A stretch of 34,604 nucleotides of DNA from Nocardia fusca NBRC 14340 (lineage in GTDB: Bacteria; Actinomycetota; Actinomycetes; Mycobacteriales; Mycobacteriaceae), in contig NZ_BDCU01000043.1 in assembly GCF_001618425.1 (NCBI RefSeq), positions 1-34,604 on the forward strand, given 5' to 3'. Position numbers and translations under genes: made by a program. Below are positions 15,644-22,811 of the stretch, in pieces. The notes below the pieces were generated by a model that saw only the letters and a list, made by a program, of their open reading frames with translations, ran no database searches and was not told the origin of the DNA. How positions within the stretch are numbered: the stretch's first letter is position 1; every line of letters starts with the position of its first letter.

Positions 15644-16524
15644 ATCGGCAGCGTCACCTCGGCGACGAAGCCGTCGCGGACCCAGCCGACGAACTGGTCC
15701 CAGGCTCCGGTGACCAACGCCGCCCCGACCGCGACCAGCAGGATTCCGCCGACGATCTGGATCCGGCGGGAATTACGCCGCAGCCACCCCACACCGCGCA
15801 GCGCGCTCGCCGACCCGAAGGCCAGGATCACGAACGGCAGGCCGAGGCCCAGGCAGTAGGCGACGATGAGGGCCACGCCGCGCACCGCGGTGGTGCCCTC
15901 GGTACCGGCGGCCACCGCCATCACGCCCGACAGCGTCGGACCCAGGCATGGGGTCCAGCCGAGCGCGAACACGGCGCCCAGCAGCGGGGCCCCGGCGATC
16001 CCGGCGAGCCGCCGGGGTTCCATCCGGGTATCGCGCTGCAATGCCGGGATCAGACCCAGGAACGCGAGGCCCATCACGATGGTGACCACGCCACCCAGGC
16101 GCTGCAAGAGTTCCCGGTTCACATTGAGTGTCTGGATGAGGCCGAACACGGTAGCGGTGGCCAGCACGAACACCACCGTGAAACCGGCGACGAACAGTCC
16201 CGCCGCACCCGCGACCCGCAGCCGCCCGGAATCGGGGGCGGACGCGGTCTCCGCGGCGGCGGGGGGGTCGGTGAGCACCGCCGTGGCGGTGCCACCGGCG
16301 GGCGCCGCACTCCGGTTGCGCCGGGCCTGGTCCACGGTCGCCGGCGGCGCCTGCGCACCGACCAGACCGGCCAAATAGGACAGATACCCCGGCACCAGCG
16401 GCACTACGCACGGCGAAGCGAACGACACCAGACCGGCCAGCAGGCAGGCGCCGAGGGCGAACAGCAACGGCCCGGTGGCCGCTGTCTGCTGAAACGATTC
16501 CCCCACTCCTGCCAACACCGTCAA
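15640..16524 (-). CDS. ccdA: Thiol-disulfide carrier CcdA (DsbD membrane-domain family)
   Basis: A 294-residue, six-helix membrane protein that passes electrons from cytoplasmic thioredoxin to the outside for reduction of apocytochrome c. The two redox cysteines are C39 in SFASPCVVPLVPGY and C193 in LGWTPCLGPTLSG. A poorly conserved Ala/Pro-rich loop of about 45 residues (about 57-102) makes it longer than I recall for mycobacterial homologues. This loop contains a run of seven identical bases (16261-16267), yet the frame is intact. TTG 16524 overlaps the stop of the small upstream ORF (TTGA); GTG 16518 is an alternative start. It is a partner of resA upstream. Confidence 0.9.
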   Translation of the reverse strand: MTVLAGVGESFQQTAATGPLLFALGACLLAGLVSFASPCVVPLVPGYLSYLAGLVGAQAPPATVDQARRNRSAAPAGGTATAVLTDPPAAAETASAPDSGRLRVAGAAGLFVAGFTVVFVLATATVFGLIQTLNVNRELLQRLGGVVTIVMGLAFLGLIPALQRDTRMEPRRLAGIAGAPLLGAVFALGWTPCLGPTLSGVMAVAAGTEGTTAVRGVALIVAYCLGLGLPFVILAFGSASALRGVGWLRRNSRRIQIVGGILLVAVGAALVTGAWDQFVGWVRDGFVAEVTLPI

Positions 16525-16775
16525 CGCGAACTACGCTCCGATTCGCCCTCGGAGTTGTTCACGCGCCGCTCGTCACCGCGGCCACCCGGCGCGGTCGATC
16601 CCCGGCCGCCGGACGGGCGCGAACTCGACACCCGCCGGTCGCTGCCGGGCTGCTGGGCCGCGGGCTGTAACTCCCACGAGCCGAGCGAGGACTTCACCAG
16701 TACCTCGGCCCGGACTCCGCGCGGTGGCCGGGTCGCCCCGTAGCGGCGTACGCCTCGGGATCGAAGACTTCTCAT
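16521..16775 (-). CDS. Small Arg/Ser/Gly-rich ORF wedged between resA and ccdA
   Basis: An 84-codon frame whose ATG overlaps the resA stop (ATGA, 16772-16775) and whose TGA overlaps the ccdA start (TTGA, 16521-16524). After the first eight codons, third positions are mostly G or C, as in real genes of this genome. The product would be highly basic and disordered (RSLRSRGVRRYGATRPPRG at the start, SSRPSGGRGSTAPGGRGDE later), with one more ordered patch (AEVLVKSSLGSWELQP). No signal peptide, membrane helix or cysteine is present, and I recognise no family. It may be a genuine small protein, or simply translated spacer keeping ribosomes moving from resA to ccdA. Confidence 0.5.
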   Translation of the reverse strand: MRSLRSRGVRRYGATRPPRGVRAEVLVKSSLGSWELQPAAQQPGSDRRVSSSRPSGGRGSTAPGGRGDERRVNNSEGESERSSR

Positions 16776-17392
16776 GATGCTCCCTCCGCGGCGATGCGCT
16801 GCACCACCGGTAACAGATCTTCTGTGAGTAGGGCGCGCAGGAAAACCGCCGCCACCCGGTGGTCCCGATCCAGCACCAGAGTTGTGGGAATGACACTGGT
16901 CGGGAAATTTCCACCGAGCGCCAGCAGCGTGCGCATCGACGGGTCGTAGATCGACGGATAACCGACGTGGTTATCGATGACGAAATCTCGTGCTTTGTCC
17001 TGCTGGAAATCACGGACATTGATCCCGAGGAAAGCGACCCCGAGATCTTTGGTCTGTTCGTAGACCTGTTCGAGCGCGGGGGCTTCACCGCGGCAGGGCC
17101 CGCACCACTGCCCCCACAGATTGATGACGACGACCTGGCCCGGGAAATCCTCCACGGAGACGTTCTCCCCGGTATCCGACATCAGTTCCGGGCCCGAGAG
17201 CTTGCCGATCGTGCCACGGTCGGACGGGGGATCGTAGAAGATATCGGTCTGCCCGCCCGGCGAGACGAATTCGAAGGTGCCGCCCGTGGCCACCGCGTCG
17301 GTACCGGTCGAACAGGCCGACGCGGTGAGGCACAGCAGTGCGGCGAGCGCCGGCAGCAGCCGGAACCCGAATGCCGCGGCACCCTTCCTCAT
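16772..17392 (-). CDS. resA: ResA/TlpA-like thioredoxin-fold lipoprotein
   Basis: A 206-residue exported thiol-disulfide oxidoreductase. An N-terminal Arg/Lys, a hydrophobic stretch (FRLLPALAALLCLTASAC) and C27 form a likely lipoprotein signal, so the protein would be tethered outside the membrane. The lipobox is slightly atypical. The active site is NLWGQWCGPCRGEAP, with C97 and C100. PTTLVLDRDHRV contains the cis-proline region typical of TlpA proteins. It reduces the heme-binding CXXCH of apocytochromes with electrons from CcdA. ATG 17392 overlaps the stop of the phosphatase gene (ATGA). The longer open frame is rejected because it hides the signal peptide. Confidence 0.9.
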   Translation of the reverse strand: MRKGAAAFGFRLLPALAALLCLTASACSTGTDAVATGGTFEFVSPGGQTDIFYDPPSDRGTIGKLSGPELMSDTGENVSVEDFPGQVVVINLWGQWCGPCRGEAPALEQVYEQTKDLGVAFLGINVRDFQQDKARDFVIDNHVGYPSIYDPSMRTLLALGGNFPTSVIPTTLVLDRDHRVAAVFLRALLTEDLLPVVQRIAAEGAS

Positions 17393-18183
17393 GCGCCGTG
17401 CACCGTAGGATCCGAACCGCCCGCGGGCTCGGAGTAGACGATATCGACGAGTGTGTCGCCCCGGTACACCAGCGAGGTGAGCGAGGCCAGACCACACTGC
17501 CGGGTGCGCGGATCGTGCCAGAGGCGCTGGCCCTGCAGGAACCGGCGTAACGTCCACACCGGCAGCTGATGGGAGACCAGCACCGCCTCACGACCGGCCG
17601 ACTCCACCCGGGCCTTGTTCACCGCGGCCAGCATGCGGTGCGCGATCTGCAGGTAGGGCTCACCCCAGGACGGAGTGAAGGGGTCACGGAGTTTCCACCA
17701 GTGCCGGGGTTTGCGCAGTGCGCCGTCCCCGACCGACACCCGCAGGCCCTCGAAGGTGTTGCCGGCCTCGATGAGGTTCTCGTCGGTGCGCACGATCAGC
17801 CCGTGCCGGCCCGCGATGGGTTCGGCGGTCTCCTGCGCGCGCTGCAGCGGCGACGCGATCACCAGGGCGATATCGTGATCGGCCAGTGCCCGCGCGACCG
17901 CGCCGGCCTGCGCCCGCCCGGTCACCGACAGACCGAAACCGGGCAGCCTGCCGTACAGGATCCCGCGCGGATTGTGCACTTCACCGTGCCGCAGCACGTG
18001 CACGATGGTTTCGACCGATTCGGCATCGGAGGCACCGGTCGACGGCGCGGCCGCGGCCACCTCACCCGGCGTGCCGAGATCGGTGCCGGTCTCCGCTGCG
18101 GGGACGGCGGGTCCGGTGGTGGATATCGGATCGTCCCGGTCTGCCGGGGCGGCGGATACGCGCTCGGGGTCGGGCTTGCTCAC
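17389..18183 (-). CDS. Histidine phosphatase (phosphoglycerate mutase-like)
   Basis: A 264-residue protein of the histidine phosphatase superfamily. The RHG motif is VLRHGEVHNP with H66. The second catalytic histidine is H205 in VLVSHQLPVW. R115 in SPLQRAQET and E139 in NLIEAGNTFEG complete the expected pocket. About 55 residues of Ala/Pro/Thr/Asp-rich sequence precede the domain and look disordered. The substrate is unknown; true glycolytic mutase activity is unlikely from sequence alone. The GTG start overlaps the hemL stop (GTGA). The same order (hemL, phosphatase, resA, ccdA) is what I recall in mycobacteria, which ties it loosely to heme or cytochrome production. Confidence 0.88.
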   Translation of the reverse strand: MSKPDPERVSAAPADRDDPISTTGPAVPAAETGTDLGTPGEVAAAAPSTGASDAESVETIVHVLRHGEVHNPRGILYGRLPGFGLSVTGRAQAGAVARALADHDIALVIASPLQRAQETAEPIAGRHGLIVRTDENLIEAGNTFEGLRVSVGDGALRKPRHWWKLRDPFTPSWGEPYLQIAHRMLAAVNKARVESAGREAVLVSHQLPVWTLRRFLQGQRLWHDPRTRQCGLASLTSLVYRGDTLVDIVYSEPAGGSDPTVHGA

Positions 18184-19565
18184 GCGCGATTTCCTTCGGG
18201 TGTGGCGCTCGCGGCCGCTTCGGCGGCGGCGGGCAGGGCTGCGGCGATTCGGTCGAACGCGGCGTCGTCGAGCGCGGCCGAGACGAACCAGGCCTCGAAC
18301 GCGCTGGGCGGCGCGTACACCCCGCCGTCGAGCAGCGCGTGGAAGAAGCCCGGGTAGCGCCAGGTCGCGCTCGCCTTGGCGGCGGCGTAGTCGAGTACCG
18401 GTTCATCGGCGAAGAACACGCTGACCATATTGCCCGCGAACTGCACCCGGTGCGGGACCCCCGCGCCGGTGAGGGCATCGGTGAGCAGAATCCCGAGGCG
18501 TTCGCTGTTGCGGTCCAGCGCGGCGTACACCGCGTCGTCGGCGGCGCGCAGGGTCGCGAGCCCGGCCGCCACGGCCACCGGATTCCCCGACAGGGTGCCC
18601 GCTTGGTAGACCGGGCCCAGCGGGGCCAGCCGGTCCATCACCTCGGCCCGGCCGCCGAACGCGGCCGCGGGCAGCCCGCCGCTCATCACCTTGCCGAAGG
18701 TGTAGAGGTCGGCGGCCACCGGATCGAGTCCGTACCAGCCGGCCGCGCTCACCCGGAAACCGGTCATCACCTCGTCCATGATGAGCAGCGCCCCGTGATC
18801 GGAGGTGATCCGGCGCAGCCCGGCATTGAAATCGGGCAGCGGTGCCACCGCGCCCATGTTCCCGGCGGCGGCCTCGGTGATCACCGCGGCGATCTCGCCC
18901 GGGTTGGCCTCGAAAGCGGCGCGCACGGCGTCCAGATCGTTGTAGGGGACCACGATGGTGTCGGCGGCCTGCGCCCCGGTGACGCCCGGCGAGGTCGGCA
19001 GTGCGAATGTCGCGACCCCGGAACCGGCTTCGGCCAGCAGCGCGTCGACGTGGCCGTGATAACACCCGGCGAATTTGATGATCTTGGTGCGCCCGGTGTA
19101 CCCGCGCGCCAGCCGGACCGCGCTCATGGTCGCCTCGGTCCCGGAATTCACCAGCCGCACCTTCTGCACCGGAGCGACCCGCTCGACGATGAGTTCGGCC
19201 AGTTCCACCTCGCCCGGTGTCGGCGCCCCGAAGGACAATCCCGACCCGGCGACCTCGCGGACCGCCTCGACCACCGCGGGATGGGCGTGCCCGAGGATCA
19301 TCGGCCCCCAGGAGCACACCAGATCGACGTAATCGTTACCGTCGGCGTCGGTCAACCGGCAGCCCCGGGCGGATGTGATGAACCTCGGCGTGCCGCCCAC
19401 CGAGCCGAAGGCACGCACCGGGGAATTGACACCACCGGGAACAACCGCTTCGGCTCGCTGGAAAAGCTGACTGGAGGCCGGCACCGCCGTACCGGCCACG
19501 CGCAGAGAACTCACGGCCTCCAGTTTGGCAGCCGCCTCCGGCGGCGTCGACGACAGGGTGCGCAT
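18180..19565 (-). CDS. hemL: Glutamate-1-semialdehyde 2,1-aminomutase (HemL)
   Basis: A 461-residue PLP enzyme that converts glutamate-1-semialdehyde to 5-aminolevulinate, the second step of the C5 heme pathway begun by HemA. VVPGGVNSPVRAFGSVGGTP (41-60) is the family signature. D264-E265 in LLIMDEVMTGF contact the cofactor. K292 in YTFGKVMSGGLPAAA is the Schiff-base lysine. ATG 19565 is chosen to match the usual length. ATG 19574 would add three residues, and the very long open frame upstream is antisense to a secreted-protein gene. It heads the run hemL, phosphatase, resA, small ORF, ccdA, resB, ccsB. It is separate from the other hem genes, about 2.2 kb away. Confidence 0.95.
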   Translation of the reverse strand: MRTLSSTPPEAAAKLEAVSSLRVAGTAVPASSQLFQRAEAVVPGGVNSPVRAFGSVGGTPRFITSARGCRLTDADGNDYVDLVCSWGPMILGHAHPAVVEAVREVAGSGLSFGAPTPGEVELAELIVERVAPVQKVRLVNSGTEATMSAVRLARGYTGRTKIIKFAGCYHGHVDALLAEAGSGVATFALPTSPGVTGAQAADTIVVPYNDLDAVRAAFEANPGEIAAVITEAAAGNMGAVAPLPDFNAGLRRITSDHGALLIMDEVMTGFRVSAAGWYGLDPVAADLYTFGKVMSGGLPAAAFGGRAEVMDRLAPLGPVYQAGTLSGNPVAVAAGLATLRAADDAVYAALDRNSERLGILLTDALTGAGVPHRVQFAGNMVSVFFADEPVLDYAAAKASATWRYPGFFHALLDGGVYAPPSAFEAWFVSAALDDAAFDRIAAALPAAAEAAASATPEGNRA

Positions 19566-19684
19566 ACGTGACATACACCGCGACGGCGACACCGGCCAAG
19601 CCAAATACAGCCGGGTCAGGACCCGAGTGCGTAGTCTCTGTCTGCATCGGAACACACAGCGGATCACCGGCCGGGGAGGTCGTT

Positions 19685-20080
19685 TTGCGAATTGCCAGGA
19701 GTACTGCGGCACTTTCTCTGGTCTCGGTCGCCTTCGGAGCCCTGGCCACCGGCCTCGGCGCGGGTACGGCGGCAGCCGCCGAACCGGTCGTGGACCCCGA
19801 CAACGCGCGCGCCGGATTCCGGCTGAACAACCCCGAAACCGCGGCGCTGGCCGCGGGCCCGATCCCGGCCCTGGTCGACCACGTGATCCCGCCCTCCCGG
19901 ATCGGCGCCGGACTCGACAGTGACACCCGTCTCTACCGCGACGAGAACGGCGGCGTCCACGCCTCGCTGCGCCAGGTGATCCTGGAGTCGGCCGACAACG
20001 GTGGTTCGGTGCTGGTGTTCTTCCACGTCCCCGGCGCACCACACGGCCGGGTGTTCGATATCTACCAGCAGTGGCGCTGA
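19685..20080 (+). CDS. Secreted protein of unknown function
   Basis: A 131-residue protein. Residues 1-33 form a standard signal peptide: basic start RIARST, hydrophobic core, and cleavage after GTAAAAE-type alanines near residue 30. The mature part of about 100 residues holds one recognisable strand-rich stretch (ESADNGGSVLVFFHVPGAPH) and no cysteine. I do not recognise a family. The start is TTG 19685, because GGGGAGG lies at 19673-19679 with a proper spacer and the signal peptide begins right there; the upstream ATG 19568 would bury it. It is divergent from hemL, sharing a 119-bp region, and its stop is 9 bases from the convergent membrane-protein gene. Confidence 0.75.
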   Translation: MRIARSTAALSLVSVAFGALATGLGAGTAAAAEPVVDPDNARAGFRLNNPETAALAAGPIPALVDHVIPPSRIGAGLDSDTRLYRDENGGVHASLRQVILESADNGGSVLVFFHVPGAPHGRVFDIYQQWR

Positions 20081-20089
20081 CCGGGCGGT

Positions 20090-20338
20090 TCAGACCCGCC
20101 GCGGCGCCCGGACCAGCCGGGTGACGGCATCGATGACGGCGGTACCCGCACCCGCCACCAGCAGCATCGCCAGGAACAACCACGGCCCCGCGTACCGGGT
20201 CGCGGTGTAGGCCGGCACATCTCCGGTCGCCGGGAAAACGGTGTTCTGGACGCCCAGGTTCCAGCAGAGCGCGGCCGACACCAGCGCGAGAACCGCCAGC
20301 GCGATATCGGCAGCCGGTAGGACGAGCGAACGGTTCAC
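20090..20338 (-). CDS. Small two-helix membrane protein
   Basis: An 82-residue protein with two hydrophobic helices (about 8-26, ALAVLALVSAALCWNLGV, and 49-66, GPWLFLAMLLVAGAGTAV) and a short basic C-terminus (TRLVRAPRRV). The start is GTG 20338, preceded by GAGGAGA; the longer frame to 20389 lacks such a site. No family is recognised. A small membrane protein near hemB is also what I recall at the equivalent M. tuberculosis position (Rv0514). Its role is unknown. It follows the DUF3093-like gene by 63 bases, so the two may share a transcript. Confidence 0.7.
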   Translation of the reverse strand: MNRSLVLPAADIALAVLALVSAALCWNLGVQNTVFPATGDVPAYTATRYAGPWLFLAMLLVAGAGTAVIDAVTRLVRAPRRV

Positions 20339-20401
20339 AGGTCTCCTCGGGTCGGCGGCTCGGACGCGATCACCCGATCGTGCCCGCACGCGACCCGATA
20401 A

Positions 20402-20917
20402 TCAATCGTCGCGACCGGGAACCGGTGCGCGATCCTCCTCCACAGGGGGCACCCCCACCACCCGGGCCAATGCCGCCCGCAGCGCGCGATGGTCCTTGGC
20501 CCAGGTGCGCACCAGTTCACCATCGCTGCGGCGCAACCCGATCGCGGTACGCCGCCGCGGTACACCGGTCAGTTCGCCGAGCGCCCGGCCGCTCTCCCAG
20601 GGTTCGTCGGCATCCACCGGCAGCACCGCGGCAATGGACCGGACCGGTGTCGTCTCGGCACCGTTGCGCAGGAAGCCGTCGGTGAGTTCGACGCTGACAT
20701 GGGTGCGGGCGGCGTACACCTGCAATACCGCGAACCCACTGATCAGTACGGCGCAGAAAATGAGCGCGAACCAGTGCGGTGTGACACCCGCCGCGATCTC
20801 CACGGCCAGCAGCAGCGCGCAGATCAGGGGGCCGTAGGCAACCGCCCGCCAGCGGGCTCCGGGCTCGGAGAAGTGGATCTCCCCGGCCTCCGGGGTGGTG
20901 TCCACTCGATCAGGCAT
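20402..20917 (-). CDS. DUF3093-like membrane protein
   Basis: A 171-residue protein with two transmembrane helices (about 26-44 and 49-67). A globular domain of about 100 residues follows, beginning ARTHVSVELTDGFLRNGAET and containing PWESGRALGELTGVPRRRTA and VRTWAKDHRALRAAL. The order of helices plus the VSVELTDG strand resembles DUF3093 and PH-like membrane proteins of actinobacteria. No enzymatic motif is seen. The start is ATG 20917 without a clear ribosome-binding site. It lies downstream of a 40-residue membrane peptide on the same strand. Probably conserved; function unknown. Confidence 0.75.
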   Translation of the reverse strand: MPDRVDTTPEAGEIHFSEPGARWRAVAYGPLICALLLAVEIAAGVTPHWFALIFCAVLISGFAVLQVYAARTHVSVELTDGFLRNGAETTPVRSIAAVLPVDADEPWESGRALGELTGVPRRRTAIGLRRSDGELVRTWAKDHRALRAALARVVGVPPVEEDRAPVPGRDD

Positions 20918-20950
20918 GGGCGAACCGGCCGGAAACGAGGGCCACCCGGA

Positions 20951-21073
20951 TCAGCCGATAACGCCGGGGATCAGCAGAACCGCGACGGTGAGGACCCCGA
21001 ACAGGACCAGAAGAGTCAGTACGAGCATGTCCCGCCGAATACTCTGTGGCTGTTGGATCACCACTCGCATCAT
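20951..21073 (-). CDS. 40-residue membrane peptide
   Basis: A short frame with a good ribosome-binding sequence (GGAGG, 3 bases before ATG 21073 and 6 before the in-frame ATG 21070). The peptide has a basic/polar N-terminus (RVVIQQPQSIRRD) and then one continuous hydrophobic helix to the end (MLVLTLLVLFGVLTVAVLLI). The longer open frame to 21238 has an uncharacteristic composition and lacks the site. It is likely a single-pass small membrane protein of unknown role, transcribed with the two membrane-protein genes downstream of it. Confidence 0.6.
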   Translation of the reverse strand: MMRVVIQQPQSIRRDMLVLTLLVLFGVLTVAVLLIPGVIG

Positions 21074-21268
21074 TGCCTCCGATCCCCGGACGGTCAGGTC
21101 TCCCGTCCTACTGACCGGGTACCCGAGGCCGCCGGTTGGCATGTCCTCTGTGACAGCCCTCACCATACATGGCGGAATACCGGGAACAAACTCCACGTTC
21201 GTTACTTGAATGGGCCGCCGGCCGGCTGTCGGTAACAATGCCCAGGTCAGCGAGCCGGGTTCCGGCTC

Positions 21269-21769
21269 TCAACGATTTCCGGGAGCCCCGGGCCCACGCG
21301 GCAGAAACCATTTCGCCGCTTCCGGGCGCTGACAGAGGAAGATCGCCCCGCCCGCCAGTACCGCCTGCACGATGGACGCCGCCCCGGACAGCACCGGCCC
21401 GGCCCCCTCCACCACACCGATGGAGAACAGCGCGATCACCCCGGAGATCACCAGCCAGACCCCGGCGAAGGTCAGCAGGGTCCGCGCCCACAGCTTTCCC
21501 TTGCCGAGCTGGTGCACGACCAGCACCGCCAGCGCGGCGACCGCCAGCCCGAGAATCACGCCCAGCACCGCCCCCACCGTGACCAGCAGGTCGACCATTG
21601 CCGGTGTGATCTGCGGATCCGCCGCTTGCATCCGCTCCCGGAACTCCGCGCTGAACCGCTCGCGATTGGTCAGGGTATCGGCCAGGGATACGAACAACCG
21701 CCCCACACCCAAACCGATCACGCCCCACCACAGTTGCCGCGCGGTGACAATATCCACCGGCGGAGTCAT
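21269..21769 (-). CDS. Four-helix membrane protein coupled to hemB
   Basis: A 166-residue integral membrane protein with hydrophobic spans near residues 15-30, 57-87, 95-119 and 126-146. A hydrophilic loop rich in Arg, Glu and Asp (LTNRERFSAEFRERMQAAD) lies between the first and second. ATG 21769 overlaps the hemB stop (ATGA, 21766-21769). It is therefore the last gene of the rex-hem operon. I do not recognise the family. Placement in a Rex-controlled heme operon suggests, but does not show, a link to heme or redox physiology. Confidence 0.8.
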   Translation of the reverse strand: MTPPVDIVTARQLWWGVIGLGVGRLFVSLADTLTNRERFSAEFRERMQAADPQITPAMVDLLVTVGAVLGVILGLAVAALAVLVVHQLGKGKLWARTLLTFAGVWLVISGVIALFSIGVVEGAGPVLSGAASIVQAVLAGGAIFLCQRPEAAKWFLPRGPGAPGNR

Positions 21770-22743
21770 GACAGCCAGAGCGCCGCCTCCGTCGCCCAAT
21801 AGGTGAGCACGATATCCGCGCCCGCGCGGCGGATACCGGTCAGCGATTCCAGCACGGCGCCGCGGCGATCGATCCAGCCGCGCTCGGCCGCCGCCGTGAT
21901 CATCGAGTACTCCCCCGAAATCTGATACGCCGCAACGGGTACCGGTGAACGGTCGGCCACCTCGCGCAGAATGTCCAGATACGACATGGCCGGTTTCACC
22001 ATGACGATATCGGCGCCCTGCTCCAGGTCCAGCTCCAGCTCCCGGATCGACTCCCGGCGGTTGGCCGCGTCCTGCTGATAGGTCCGGCGGTCGCCCTCCA
22101 GCGACGACGCCACCGCCTCCCGGAAGGGACCATAGAACGCCGACGCGTACTTGGCCGCGTAGGCGAGGATGGCGGTATCGGTCCGGCCCGCCTCGTCCAG
22201 TCCCGCGCGGATCGCGCCGACCTGACCGTCCATCATCCCGCTCGTACCCAGCAGATCGGCGCCCGCCTCGGCCTGCGCCAGCGCCATCTCCACGTACCGC
22301 CGCACCGTGGCGTCGTTGTCGACCGCGCCGGAGCCGTCCAGCACCCCGCAATGGCCGTGGTCGGTGAACTCGTCGAGGCAGGTATCGGCCATGACCACGG
22401 TGGCATCCCCCACCTCGGCGGCCAGCGCCCGCAACCCCCGGTTCAAGATTCCCTCCGGATCGGTCGCGCGGCTCCCCAGCGGATCCTTGTCCTCCGGCTT
22501 CGGCACCCCGAACAACATCAGCCCGCCCACACCGGCCGCAACGGCCTCGGTGGCGGCTTTGCGCAGGGAATCCAGCGAATGCTGGAACACCCCGGGCATG
22601 GAACCGATCTCCCGGGGCTCGGACAACCCATCCACCACGAACATCGGCAACACCAGATGCCGCGGCTCCAGACTGGTCTCGGCCACCAGCCGCCGCAACG
22701 CCGGCGTACGCCGCAGCCGCCGCGGACGCTCGATACCGCTCAT
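21766..22743 (-). CDS. hemB: Porphobilinogen synthase (5-aminolevulinate dehydratase, HemB)
   Basis: A 325-residue enzyme that condenses two 5-aminolevulinates to porphobilinogen. The two Schiff-base lysines are K198 (AYAAKYASAFYGPF) and K250 (DIVMVKPAMSYLD). The metal-site segment is DTCLDEFTDHGHCGVLD. An Asp stands where zinc-dependent enzymes have the central Cys, so this is not the classic three-cysteine zinc site and a magnesium-type enzyme is likely. ATG 22743 matches the family N-terminus (ERPRRLRRTPALRRLV) but has no ribosome-binding site. GTG 22815 and ATG 22812 overlap the hemD stop and would add 24 or 23 residues; coupled initiation there is possible. Confidence 0.93.
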   Translation of the reverse strand: MSGIERPRRLRRTPALRRLVAETSLEPRHLVLPMFVVDGLSEPREIGSMPGVFQHSLDSLRKAATEAVAAGVGGLMLFGVPKPEDKDPLGSRATDPEGILNRGLRALAAEVGDATVVMADTCLDEFTDHGHCGVLDGSGAVDNDATVRRYVEMALAQAEAGADLLGTSGMMDGQVGAIRAGLDEAGRTDTAILAYAAKYASAFYGPFREAVASSLEGDRRTYQQDAANRRESIRELELDLEQGADIVMVKPAMSYLDILREVADRSPVPVAAYQISGEYSMITAAAERGWIDRRGAVLESLTGIRRAGADIVLTYWATEAALWLS

Positions 22744-22811
22744 GGTGTGAAGTCTAGGGGTGCCGGTCGGCGCCCGGGACCAGCGGCCCCGCTCCGCGAC
22801 CGGCCCCGGCA

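Noticed and set aside
14051..15859. 602-codon plus-strand open frame opposite resB
   Set aside because: Shadow of resB with no recognisable domain and a typical antisense composition.
16261..16267. Seven-base homopolymer in ccdA as a phase-variation or frameshift site
   Set aside because: The frame is intact on both sides and the run lies in a variable loop; nothing beyond chance composition supports switching.
17886..19571. 561-codon plus-strand open frame opposite hemL
   Set aside because: Antisense shadow of a gene with full catalytic motifs.
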